Part shown: positions 1 through 5,649 of the stretch, piece after piece
Numbering within the stretch: the stretch's first letter is position 1
How the letters are laid out: every line of letters starts with the position of its first letter
Assembly (NCBI GenBank): GCA_009699645.1
Contig: WLNU01000065.1
Span: 1 to 5,898 of the forward strand
Source: Actinomycetota bacterium
GTDB taxonomy: Bacteria > Actinomycetota > Actinomycetes > Nanopelagicales > Nanopelagicaceae
Length of the DNA stretch: 5,898 nucleotides
Reading direction: 5' to 3'
Notes under the pieces: generated by a model
The model's database searches: none
The model's input: only the letters and a program-made list of their open reading frames with translations
Told to the model about the DNA's origin: nothing
Made by a program: the position numbers and the translations under genes

Positions 1-255
1 GCTCTTCGCCCTGGATTTATCTGGTCCTTTGGTGATGGCTCTATGTGGGCGACAACAAATACTGGCGCCCCATTTCCCAACCAAACGATTACACATACAT
101 ATTCAAAGCCCGGCACGTACTCCGTAGTTGTTGTAACTACATGGAACGGGGCTTTTACACATAACGGCGCCGTACGTGCAATTAGTGGAGAGATTGTTAA
201 GACCTCGGTGGCAACCGTCACCGTTGTATCGGCCCCTACCCGCTTTACGAAATGA
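1..255 (+). CDS. PKD-domain protein, C-terminal fragment (5' end outside window)
   Basis: The reading frame is open from the first base and ends at TGA 253-255, giving 84 visible residues. They show the hallmarks of a PKD domain: WSFGDGS at visible residues 8-14, then HTYSKPGTYSVVVV at 32-45, the usual FGDG ... HTY-PGxYxVxV pair of beta-strand motifs. PKD domains are Ig-like folds, usually on secreted or surface proteins, and often serve as spacers or in adhesion and polysaccharide binding. About 35 residues follow the motif and the protein ends soon after, with no transmembrane segment or LPXTG-like sorting signal in the visible part. The rest of the protein, and so its real function, lies upstream. 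The next gene starts one base after this stop, so the two may be co-transcribed although their functions look unrelated. The domain call is good; the role is unknown. Confidence 0.8.
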   Translation, partial: ALRPGFIWSFGDGSMWATTNTGAPFPNQTITHTYSKPGTYSVVVVTTWNGAFTHNGAVRAISGEIVKTSVATVTVVSAPTRFTK

Positions 256-256
256 G

Positions 257-808
257 ATGACCATGACAACTGAAAAAGAGACGCTATCAATTACATCGAC
301 GCCACAGGCCAGCGATGTGAAATTTATTGCACTCGTTAATAGCTTTGCCGTAATTGAGGGTTCACCTGATATCAATGAGTGCCAGCGAGATGGCGCGAAG
401 GCAGTGATCGATTTAGTCGTCGAGTATGAAAAATTCGCCGAATGCTCTAGCCCAGAAAAGGTTGCAAAAGTTTTGGGACGACTCAGTGATATACAAGTGC
501 GCGATTTTGCATTGGGATCGCACAGTACGGCGAGTTTTCAAACATATTGGGGGATGTGGCATCACCTATTGCAAGTTGCACCTGATGGATTTGTCGCCCC
601 CGTTGCCTGCTTATTTGCAACCCTTGCCTATGAAAAGGGCGATACCCCTCTGGCCTACAACGCCCTCGATCGCGCCACCCTAGATGAGCCGGCATATTCG
701 CTGACAATTTTATTACGACGCGTCTTTGGTTCGGGTTGGCCAGCAGCGGCCTTTGCCGCCATGCGCACCGAGCTGCACCCGAAGGTCACTGCTGGAATTT
801 TTGACTAA
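257..808 (+). CDS. Short DUF4192-family-like protein (C-terminal half only)
   Basis: The 183-residue product resembles the C-terminal half of actinobacterial DUF4192 proteins. Matching blocks are RLSDIQVRDFALG (residues 75-87) and the segment APVACLFATLAYEKGDTPLAYNALDRA (114-140), followed by EPAYSLTILL (144-153), which fits the family pattern of a small helix, G-D/G-ALA-x-ALDRAL, then P-Y-LA-LL. Family members are usually clearly longer; the N-terminal half seems to be missing, since the first 70 residues show no recognised motif. The family has no established biochemical function. ATG 257 and ATG 263 are both possible starts, and neither has a good Shine-Dalgarno sequence. A GTG further upstream (176) would overlap the PKD gene by 80 bases and is unlikely. 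Proximity to the stop at 253-255 suggests translational coupling. No signal peptide or membrane segment is seen, so it is probably cytoplasmic. Confidence 0.72.
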   Translation: MTMTTEKETLSITSTPQASDVKFIALVNSFAVIEGSPDINECQRDGAKAVIDLVVEYEKFAECSSPEKVAKVLGRLSDIQVRDFALGSHSTASFQTYWGMWHHLLQVAPDGFVAPVACLFATLAYEKGDTPLAYNALDRATLDEPAYSLTILLRRVFGSGWPAAAFAAMRTELHPKVTAGIFD

Positions 809-828
809 CTCATAGCCTCTGATACAGT
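801..828 (+). promoter_or_regulatory. Candidate promoter for the SAM-IV / metYX transcript
   Basis: TTGACT (801-806, five of six to the -35 consensus) is followed after 16 bases by TACAGT (823-828, four of six to TATAAT). Transcription would begin at about 834-837, exactly where the aptamer's first helix starts (836), and this fit is the main support. The -35 element overlaps the stop codon of the preceding gene. It is read from sequence only, with no start-site data. Confidence 0.6.
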
Positions 829-835
829 CCTGCCA

Positions 836-950
836 GGTCATGAGTTCTAGCGCATAGCCCCGGCTTGCTAGACGGCAACCCTCCACCACGGTGGGGTGCT
901 CCGGGTGAAGACCAGATCGATAGCAACAATGCCGTCGATAAGCGTGGATC
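836..950 (+). ncRNA. SAM-IV riboswitch aptamer upstream of metY
   Basis: The region closely follows the SAM-IV aptamer pattern known from actinobacteria, which binds S-adenosylmethionine. It opens with GGTCATGAG (836-844), contains CCCCGGCTTGCTAG and GGCAACCCTCC, and continues with GGTGGGGTGCTCCGGGTGAAGACC up to 913. The expected helices form: P1 836-839 with 910-913; P2 846-851 with 867-872 (TCTAGC/GCTAGA); P3 around 878-881 with 894-897; and a hairpin at 918-937 with one A·C mismatch. Both pseudoknots can pair fully: 859-863 CCCGG with 901-905 CCGGG, and 886-890 CCACG with 943-947 CGTGG. Compared with the mycobacterial-type sequence as I remember it, P2 and the second pseudoknot differ by compensatory changes, which supports a functional fold. 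Its place before metY-metX fits feedback control of methionine synthesis. The 3' boundary is approximate. Confidence 0.95.
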
Positions 951-1024
951 GCTCAAACGTATCCATAGTGCCTTTGTAGGCATATATGCGTGAGTGGTCC
1001 CATAACTGGGAAGGTATGTATTAC
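951..1024 (+). promoter_or_regulatory. Riboswitch expression platform with SD-sequestering hairpin
   Basis: Between aptamer and metY, TCCC (998-1001) can pair with GGGA (1008-1011) around a six-base loop. This covers the first half of the ribosome-binding site GGGAAGG (1008-1014). The bases TGGTC (995-999) overlap the hairpin's left arm and are complementary to GACCA (910-914), the 3' strand of P1 plus one base. P1 formation with SAM would therefore leave TCCC free to hide the ribosome-binding site, while without SAM GACCA could capture TGGTC and expose it. No strong stem followed by a U-run exists here, which favours translational over transcriptional control. The pairings are seen directly; the mechanism is inference. 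Confidence 0.5.
1008..1014 (+). promoter_or_regulatory. Ribosome-binding site of metY (GGGAAGG)
   Basis: This purine-rich site lies 10 bases before ATG 1025. It is too close to ATG 1016 (one base away) and downstream of ATG 986, so it decides the start at 1025. Its first four bases form the right arm of the possible sequestering hairpin. Confidence 0.65.
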
Positions 1025-2347
1025 ATGTCATCGTTTTCACTAGAAGAGGCAGCATTTGAAACCCGCCAGATTCACACCGGTCAGGTTTCAGATCCAACAA
1101 CTGGCGCTCGCGCGCTACCGCTCTACCAAACCACCGCATATGCATTTCGCGATACTAAACATGCAGCCGATCTATTTGGACTCGCAGAGCTTGGCAATAT
1201 CTATACCCGCATCATGAATCCAACGCAGGATGTTGTTGAAAAGCGAATAGCATCACTTGAAGGTGGCGTTGCAGCATTACTTCTTGCATCGGGTTCGGCA
1301 GCAACAACCTTTGCAGTCTTAGCCGTTGCAACTGCGGGCGATCACATCGTCTCATCGAAGTATCTTTACGGCGGAACCTATAACTTGTTCCACTACACAT
1401 TACCGACATTTGGTGTCGAAGTAACCTTTGTCGATAATCCCAATGATCCAGAGGAGTGGCGCAAAGCCGTTCGCCCAAATACAAAGGCGTTTTTCGGTGA
1501 GACTATCTCAAATCCTAACAACGATATTTTAGATATCGCTGCCGTTGCAAAGGTTGCTCATGAGAGCCATGTTCCACTCATTGTCGATAACACTGTGGCA
1601 ACACCATATGTAATCCGACCTATCGAATTTGGCGCAGATGTTGTTGTCCACTCGGCAACAAAGTTCTTAGCTGGCCACGGAAACGCAGTTGTTGGCGCAA
1701 TTGTGGATTCAGGTAACTTTGATTATGCACGCTACCCAGAGAAGTTTAAGAGCTTTAATACTCCCGATCCTTCCTATCACGGTCTGGTCTATGCCCAAGC
1801 CCTCGGAGTCGGTAGTGCATTTGGTGCAAACCTCGCCTACATTTTTAAAATTCGCCTGACTTTGCTGCGCGATATAGGAGCTGCCGTTAGTCCATTTAAC
1901 GCCTGGTTACTTGCACAAGGTCTTGAGACTCTGACACTTCGCATGAAGCAACATTTAGAAAATGCTAAGGCCGTTGCAACATGGCTTGAGAGCCACCCAC
2001 AGGTTGAGAAAGTTCATTTCTCATCCCTTGCCAGCAACTCATACAACAAACTCGCTGCTAAGTACGCACCTAAGGGCTCAGGCTCGGTCTTCTCCTTTGA
2101 AATCAAGGGTGGCATCGAGGCTGGACGCAAGTTTGTTGAAGGGTTGAGTCTGCACTCACACGTTGCAAATATCGGTGATGTGAGATCACTCGTTATTCAC
2201 CCAGCATCAACGACACACTCACAGCTTTCGCCAGAGGAGTTATTGAATGCAGGAGTTAAACCTGGCCTAGTGCGTTTATCTGTAGGCCTTGAAGATATCG
2301 AGGATATTAAGGCAGATCTTGCAGATGGGTTTGCTGCAGCTAAGTAA
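1025..2347 (+). CDS. metY: O-acetylhomoserine sulfhydrylase (PLP-dependent)
   Basis: This enzyme makes L-homocysteine and acetate from O-acetyl-L-homoserine and sulfide (EC 2.5.1.49), the direct sulfhydrylation step of methionine synthesis in the cytoplasm. The 440-residue product has the usual family length. It shows the Cys/Met-metabolism PLP enzyme signatures: an early LPLYQTTAY block, NIYTRIMNPTQDVVEKRIASLEGG, ASGSAA for phosphate binding, LYGGTYNLF, IVDNTVATP with D188 expected to contact the PLP ring nitrogen, and HSATKFLAGHGN with K213 as the Schiff-base lysine. The long insert FNTPDPSYHGLVYAQ after the lysine and the overall length point to MetY rather than MetB or MetC, which are nearer 380-400 residues. 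I chose ATG 1025 from the upstream GGGAAGG and because the homologous region (FETRQIHTG) starts soon after. The stop overlaps the metX start by one base. Expression should be repressed by SAM through the upstream riboswitch. Confidence 0.95.
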   Translation: MSSFSLEEAAFETRQIHTGQVSDPTTGARALPLYQTTAYAFRDTKHAADLFGLAELGNIYTRIMNPTQDVVEKRIASLEGGVAALLLASGSAATTFAVLAVATAGDHIVSSKYLYGGTYNLFHYTLPTFGVEVTFVDNPNDPEEWRKAVRPNTKAFFGETISNPNNDILDIAAVAKVAHESHVPLIVDNTVATPYVIRPIEFGADVVVHSATKFLAGHGNAVVGAIVDSGNFDYARYPEKFKSFNTPDPSYHGLVYAQALGVGSAFGANLAYIFKIRLTLLRDIGAAVSPFNAWLLAQGLETLTLRMKQHLENAKAVATWLESHPQVEKVHFSSLASNSYNKLAAKYAPKGSGSVFSFEIKGGIEAGRKFVEGLSLHSHVANIGDVRSLVIHPASTTHSQLSPEELLNAGVKPGLVRLSVGLEDIEDIKADLADGFAAAK

Positions 2348-3432
2348 TGAGTCAAAAAGCGGAGTTAGTCACTGGGGCATGGCTTGAAAACCATGCACCC
2401 GGTGATCGACTCTTTATAAATATCGGTGATCTACTTCTAGAAGATGGTGAAACTCTAGAAGATGTCACTATCGCCTATCAAAGCTGGGGATCGTTAAATG
2501 AGCGAGGCGATAACGCCATCTTGGTCAACCACGCATTGACTGGCTGGTCAGATATTCCTGGCTGGTGGCCATCGATGGTTGGTCCGGGTCTGCCATTTGA
2601 TAGCGATAAGTATTTTGTTGTATGTCCCAATGTGATTGGTGGATGTCAGGGTTCAACGGGTCCATCATCTATCGCCCCTGATGGCGCCCGCTATGGATCT
2701 CGCTTCCCATCACTGACTATTAGAGACATGGTTGCAGCAGAGGTTGCATTTAGCGATGGGCTAGGAATTAAAAAATACCAACTCGCAGTCGGCCCATCTC
2801 TGGGTGGAATGCGCTCTCTTGAGTGGGCAGTGCAGCTGCCACAGCGTGTCGGTGCTATCTGCACGATTGGCTCATCGGCAGTTGCAACGGGAGATCAGAT
2901 CGGCACATGTTCGATTCAGATCAGGGCGATTAAAACCGACCCTCATTTTTACGGTGGGGATTATTATGACAAGGGGCAAGGCCCGATAGAGGGAATGGGA
3001 ATCGCGCGCAGAATCGCTCACCTGACCTATCGCACCGAGTCCGAGATGGATGTGCGCTTTGGGCGAGAGCTCCAGGGAGATGAGACTGGTCGATACGCCG
3101 TTGAATCCTATTTAGATCATCAAGCCAACAAACTTTCCCACCGCTTTGATGCCAATACCTATATCTCACTGACCGAGGCCATGAATAGCCACGATATTGG
3201 TCGAGGACGTGGGGGAGTTGTGGCCGCACTCTCTGGCATCACAATCCCAATCGTGGCAGTGGCTATCGATAGTGATCGATTATTTCCAGTGCGCCTGCAG
3301 GCTGAGATCGCTGAGCTAGCTCCGCTAGCTGCGCCATTAGTAACGATTTCATCGCCTTTTGGCCATGATGGCTTCTTAGTCGAGGTTGAATCAGTCGGAA
3401 ATGTGATCAGATCGGCGCTCGCCCTGGCTTAA
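2347..3432 (+). CDS. metX: Homoserine O-acetyltransferase (alpha/beta hydrolase fold)
   Basis: The enzyme transfers acetyl from acetyl-CoA to L-homoserine (EC 2.3.1.31), making the substrate used by MetY. The 361-residue protein has normal family length. Diagnostic segments are LVNHALTGWSD (oxyanion-hole area), the CPNVIGGCQGSTGPSS block, and the nucleophile elbow GPSLGGM with S151. The acid is D310 in IDSDRLFP and the base is H340 in FGHDGFLVE, giving the expected Ser-Asp-His triad in the usual spacing. A succinyl-specific enzyme cannot be excluded from sequence alone, since members of this fold can use succinyl-CoA, but the adjacent MetY makes acetyl the likelier donor. ATG 2347 shares its A with the TAA of metY, and no clear Shine-Dalgarno sequence precedes it, so translation is probably coupled and the riboswitch would control both genes. 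Confidence 0.95.
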   Translation: MSQKAELVTGAWLENHAPGDRLFINIGDLLLEDGETLEDVTIAYQSWGSLNERGDNAILVNHALTGWSDIPGWWPSMVGPGLPFDSDKYFVVCPNVIGGCQGSTGPSSIAPDGARYGSRFPSLTIRDMVAAEVAFSDGLGIKKYQLAVGPSLGGMRSLEWAVQLPQRVGAICTIGSSAVATGDQIGTCSIQIRAIKTDPHFYGGDYYDKGQGPIEGMGIARRIAHLTYRTESEMDVRFGRELQGDETGRYAVESYLDHQANKLSHRFDANTYISLTEAMNSHDIGRGRGGVVAALSGITIPIVAVAIDSDRLFPVRLQAEIAELAPLAAPLVTISSPFGHDGFLVEVESVGNVIRSALALA

Positions 3433-3439
3433 CCGCCTC

Positions 3440-3452
3440 AAAACAGTGTTTT
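3440..3452. repeat. Perfect 13-base inverted repeat after metX
   Basis: AAAACA-G-TGTTTT is a perfect palindrome around a central G, eight bases after the metX stop codon (3430-3432). As RNA it could form only a 5-bp, A/U-rich stem with a three-base loop and no following U-run, so it is a poor terminator. As DNA it could be a small operator upstream of the sigma factor gene. It may also be chance in AT-rich spacer. Confidence 0.35.
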
Positions 3453-3461
3453 CGATGTGCA

Positions 3462-3491
3462 TTTACCCCTGTGGATAAAATACAATATACC
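3462..3491 (+). promoter_or_regulatory. Candidate promoter region of sigA
   Basis: The 99-base gap turns AT-rich here and holds several overlapping -10-like hexamers: TAAAAT (3476-3481), TACAAT (3481-3486) and TATACC (3486-3491). TTTACC (3462-3467) sits 18 bases before TATACC and is the best -35 match; the first two hexamers have no convincing -35. A promoter is very likely in this gap, but which hexamer is used cannot be settled by eye. Confidence 0.45.
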
Positions 3492-3509
3492 TATCGCTTC
3501 AGCGCATAG
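3491..3509 (+). other. Possible 5' leader hairpin of sigA mRNA
   Basis: CTAT (3491-3494) pairs with ATAG (3506-3509), and CGC (3495-3497) pairs with GCG (3502-3504), leaving a TTCA loop and a single bulged C at 3505. This gives seven base pairs. It would lie at or near the 5' end of the sigA mRNA if the TAAAAT or TACAAT -10 is used, where such stems can slow RNA decay. It ends 11 bases before the ribosome-binding site and does not cover it. Confidence 0.35.
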
Positions 3510-3520
3510 CTGATAAAACC

Positions 3521-3526
3521 AAAGGA
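3521..3526 (+). promoter_or_regulatory. Ribosome-binding site of sigA (AAAGGA)
   Basis: AAAGGA lies five bases before GTG 3532. It supports this unusual start; the overlapping ATG at 3530 is in another frame that does not encode the sigma factor. Confidence 0.7.
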
Positions 3527-3531
3527 CGAAT

Positions 3532-5454
3532 GTGGCTGTATTTAGTGCGCTCAAAAACAAGGTCAAGAAGAAGGCCGCTAAGAAAAAGGCTGCGCCGGTA
3601 AAGAAGGCCGCTGTAAAGAAAGCGCCAGCGAAAAAGGCGGCAGCAAAGAAAGCGCCAGCGAAAAAAGTAGCCCCTGTTAAAAAAATAGCGAAGGCTGCAA
3701 AGATTGAGTTGAAAAAAACTTTAACGGCTAAAGATGTTCAAGCGATCATCGATGCTAAGCATGCAGTAACGCGCAACGCTGAGATTTTAGCCGAGCTCGA
3801 GAGCCGCGGCGTTACATCGATTAATCGAATTCCAAAGAAGGCTGATAAAGATTTAGTCGATGAGGCCCGCGCATTAGCCATTGAAATCCCAATAATTACT
3901 GAAAAACTTCATAAAGCTGGGCTTGGTAAAGCTTCACGTATCTTGAAAAAGGCTGAGTATGCATTGGTTGAAACAAAACCTGTTGCTCCAGTAGCTGGTA
4001 AGGCCGGCAAATCTGCCATTGTGAGCATCGATGGCGAAGAGGTAGAGCTAGAAGAGGTAGAGCTCGAAGATGTTGAGACGTTAATTGCAGAGGCGGTCGA
4101 ACTTGTCGATGCTGAAGCAGAGGACAAGGTTCGAACGGTCACACTCTCTGATGAATCAAGCAAAGCAAAAGGCTCATTTACTCTGGCAGATTCTGAGGCA
4201 GAAGATGAAGAAGAAGATAAGAATGAGCGTGAAAAATTAAAGAAGGATTTAAGAAATGTTAACATCGTTATCGAGGCGATAAACTCAAGGATTAATAACG
4301 CCGCAACCCCGACCCGCTACGGTATTGCAGAGGCTGAATCCAAAGCGTTGACGTATAAGCAGATTCAACAGCAGTTTGAGATGAAGACCTTCACTGAAAA
4401 ATCAGCAAAGACTGCCGCCGAGGCCATCACCATCGGCTCATTAAAGAATCTCGAAGATCTCCTTAACTACTTCATTGAAAAGATGAAGCACGTACAGCGT
4501 GAAATTAAATATCTTCCACCTGAGCAGACTGTTATGACTGCAGGTGCAACGGCAGACCCAGTTAAAGATTATTTAAAGCAGATTGGCCGTGTGGCCCTCC
4601 TTAACGCCGAGCTCGAGGTAGAGCTTGCAACACGTGTTGAAGTCGGTCTATTTGCCGAATCGAAGTTAAAAAACGATAAGAAGATAGACAAGAAGTTAAA
4701 GCGTGAGCTCGGGTGGCTCGTTGAAGATGGCAAGCGCGCCAAGAACCATTTGCTCGAAGCCAACCTTCGTCTAGTTGTATCCCTTGCTAAGCGATATACA
4801 GGCCGTGGAATGCTCTTCCTCGACCTTATCCAAGAGGGAAACCTTGGCCTTATCCGTGCAGTTGAGAAGTTCGACTATACAAAGGGTTATAAGTTCTCAA
4901 CGTATGCCACATGGTGGATTCGCCAGGCGATTACGCGTGCGATGGCAGATCAGGCCCGCACTATCCGTATCCCTGTGCACATGGTTGAAGTTATTAATAA
5001 GTTGGCACGCGTACAGCGCCAGATGTTGCAGGACTTAGGCCGCGAACCAACTCCAGAGGAGCTGGCAAAAGAGTTAGACATGACTCCTGAAAAAGTTGTG
5101 GAAGTTCAAAAGTATGGCCGCGAACCTATTTCACTTCACACACCATTGGGTGAAGAGGGCGATAGCGAGTTCGGAGATCTCATTGAAGATAGTGAGGCCG
5201 TTGTTCCAGCCGATGCAGTCTCATTTACTCTCCTGCAAGAGCAGCTGCACTCAGTTCTAGATACATTATCTGAGCGTGAAGCAGGTGTGGTTGCAATGCG
5301 CTTTGGACTAACAGATGGTCAGCCAAAGACACTGGATGAGATTGGAAAGGTATACGGCGTTACTCGCGAGCGTATCCGCCAGATTGAATCCAAGACTATG
5401 TCGAAGCTTCGTCACCCATCTCGCAGCCAAGTCTTGCGCGATTACTTGGATTAA
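3532..5454 (+). CDS. sigA: Primary RNA polymerase sigma factor (sigma-70 / SigA / HrdB type) with long N-terminal extension
   Basis: This is the housekeeping sigma factor that directs RNA polymerase to standard promoters. The conserved core fills the C-terminal half. Region 1.2 starts at D342 ([11 protein letters not shown]); region 2 starts at H406 ([21 protein letters not shown]) and includes [11 protein letters not shown], with W461, W462 and Q465 matching the -10 contact and melting residues of E. coli sigma-70. Region 3 follows ([19 protein letters not shown]). Region 4.2 is a helix-turn-helix at about 602-628 with [10 protein letters not shown], where R612, E613 and Q617 match the -35 contacts. 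The protein ends in the primary-type tail [14 protein letters not shown]. At 640 residues it is longer than most. The N-terminus has a lysine/alanine tail (8-62), a mixed helical block, an acidic stretch (169-234), and a helical block (235-340) where region 1.1 would be expected. GTG 3532 is chosen for its AAAGGA site. The CDGSH gene follows after three bases. Confidence 0.97.
   Translation: MAVFSALKNKVKKKAAKKKAAPVKKAAVKKAPAKKAAAKKAPAKKVAPVKKIAKAAKIELKKTLTAKDVQAIIDAKHAVTRNAEILAELESRGVTSINRIPKKADKDLVDEARALAIEIPIITEKLHKAGLGKASRILKKAEYALVETKPVAPVAGKAGKSAIVSIDGEEVELEEVELEDVETLIAEAVELVDAEAEDKVRTVTLSDESSKAKGSFTLADSEAEDEEEDKNEREKLKKDLRNVNIVIEAINSRINNAATPTRYGIAEAESKALTYKQIQQQFEMKTFTEKSAKTAAEAITIGSLKNLEDLLNYFIEKMKHVQREIKYLPPEQTVMTAGATADPVKDYLKQIGRVALLNAELEVELATRVEVGLFAESKLKNDKKIDKKLKRELGWLVEDGKRAKNHLLEANLRLVVSLAKRYTGRGMLFLDLIQEGNLGLIRAVEKFDYTKGYKFSTYATWWIRQAITRAMADQARTIRIPVHMVEVINKLARVQRQMLQDLGREPTPEELAKELDMTPEKVVEVQKYGREPISLHTPLGEEGDSEFGDLIEDSEAVVPADAVSFTLLQEQLHSVLDTLSEREAGVVAMRFGLTDGQPKTLDEIGKVYGVTRERIRQIESKTMSKLRHPSRSQVLRDYLD
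3615..3665 (+). repeat. Tandem 10-codon repeat in the lysine/alanine tail of sigA
   Basis: A 21-base sequence (3615-3635) recurs exactly at 3645-3665, 30 bases on. It encodes two copies of a KKAPAKK unit spaced by ten codons (residues about 29-35 and 39-45). Exact identity at the DNA level suggests a recent duplication by slippage rather than selection on the protein alone, so the tail length may vary between strains. Confidence 0.8.
4036..4064 (+). repeat. Short tandem repeat encoding [10 protein letters not shown] in sigA acidic block
   Basis: A 14-base sequence starting GAAGAGGTAGAGCT occurs at 4036-4049 and again at 4051-4064, a 15-base period. It encodes EEVEL twice (residues 169-178), followed by a diverged third unit EDVET. 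This is a second slippage-type expansion in the N-terminal half of the sigma factor. Confidence 0.7.
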
Positions 5455-5457
5455 TTC

Positions 5458-5649
5458 ATGAGTAATGCACGCATTTTTATTAACCCGGTGAGTGGTTCAA
5501 TAAAGATTATTGGAGCAGTTGATTTTGTCGATAGAGAAGGCAATATTCTTGAAACTAAAGAGAACGTGAAGTTTTGTGGCTGCGGTCTCTCGAAAGATAA
5601 ACCTAACTGTGATGGCTCACACAGAGAAAAGCTGGAAAAGAAAAACTAA
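5458..5649 (+). CDS. CDGSH-type [2Fe-2S] iron-sulfur protein
   Basis: The 63-residue product carries a complete CDGSH motif, CGCGLSKDKPNCDGSH, matching C-X-C-X2-S-X3-P-X-C-D-G-S-H. C40, C42, C51 and H55 are the expected ligands of a [2Fe-2S] cluster with the 3-Cys/1-His set known from mitoNEET and bacterial homologues. Such clusters are often redox-active and pH-labile; roles proposed for the family are electron or cluster transfer, but the target here is unknown. The N-terminal part (about 1-38) looks like beta strands (RIFINPVSGSIKIIGAVDFVD), as in small single-motif bacterial members. No membrane anchor is seen, so it should be cytoplasmic. The start lies three bases after the sigA stop, with no clear Shine-Dalgarno sequence, suggesting translation coupled to sigA. 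Its stop directly abuts the stop of the convergent gene. Confidence 0.92.
   Translation: MSNARIFINPVSGSIKIIGAVDFVDREGNILETKENVKFCGCGLSKDKPNCDGSHREKLEKKN

Noticed and set aside
176..256. GTG start at 176 for the DUF4192-like gene
   Set aside because: It would overlap the PKD gene by 80 bases, adds an arginine/proline-rich stretch with no family similarity, and has no ribosome-binding site. ATG 257 or 263 is simpler.
967..983. Intrinsic terminator between riboswitch and metY (TGCC/GGCA hairpin at 969-982)
   Set aside because: The stem is only four base pairs and no U-run follows, so it is unlikely to terminate transcription.
986..1018. Upstream in-frame ATGs (986 and 1016) as metY starts
   Set aside because: The GGGAAGG site at 1008-1014 is downstream of 986 and only one base from 1016; it fits ATG 1025. 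The extra residues lie outside the conserved enzyme.
810..1145. 111-codon minus-strand open frame over the metY leader
   Set aside because: It lies across the riboswitch and the start of metY, has no recognisable motif, and is a by-product of the structured RNA and coding sequence on the other strand.
1025..2347. metB or metC (cystathionine gamma-synthase or beta-lyase) instead of metY
   Set aside because: The length of 440 residues, the insert after the PLP lysine (DPSYHGLVY) and the neighbouring metX all fit O-acetylhomoserine sulfhydrylase better.
2930..3229. 99-codon minus-strand open frame within metX
   Set aside because: It is fully inside a well-conserved gene and has no family resemblance; its composition is that of an antisense shadow.
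3440..3452. LexA/SOS box for the AAAACA-G-TGTTTT palindrome
   Set aside because: The actinobacterial SOS box needs GAAC and GTTC arms with four bases between; here the outer bases are A/T and the spacing is different.
3530..3532. ATG at 3530 as the sigma factor start
   Set aside because: It is in a different frame from the conserved sigma core; the GTG at 3532 is in frame and correctly spaced from AAAGGA.
3909..4265. Serine-rich minus-strand open frame of 118 codons
   Set aside because: It is the reverse complement of the Glu/Asp-rich sigma factor segment; runs of GAA/GAT read backwards give TTC/TCA/TCT codons. No ribosome-binding site or motif.
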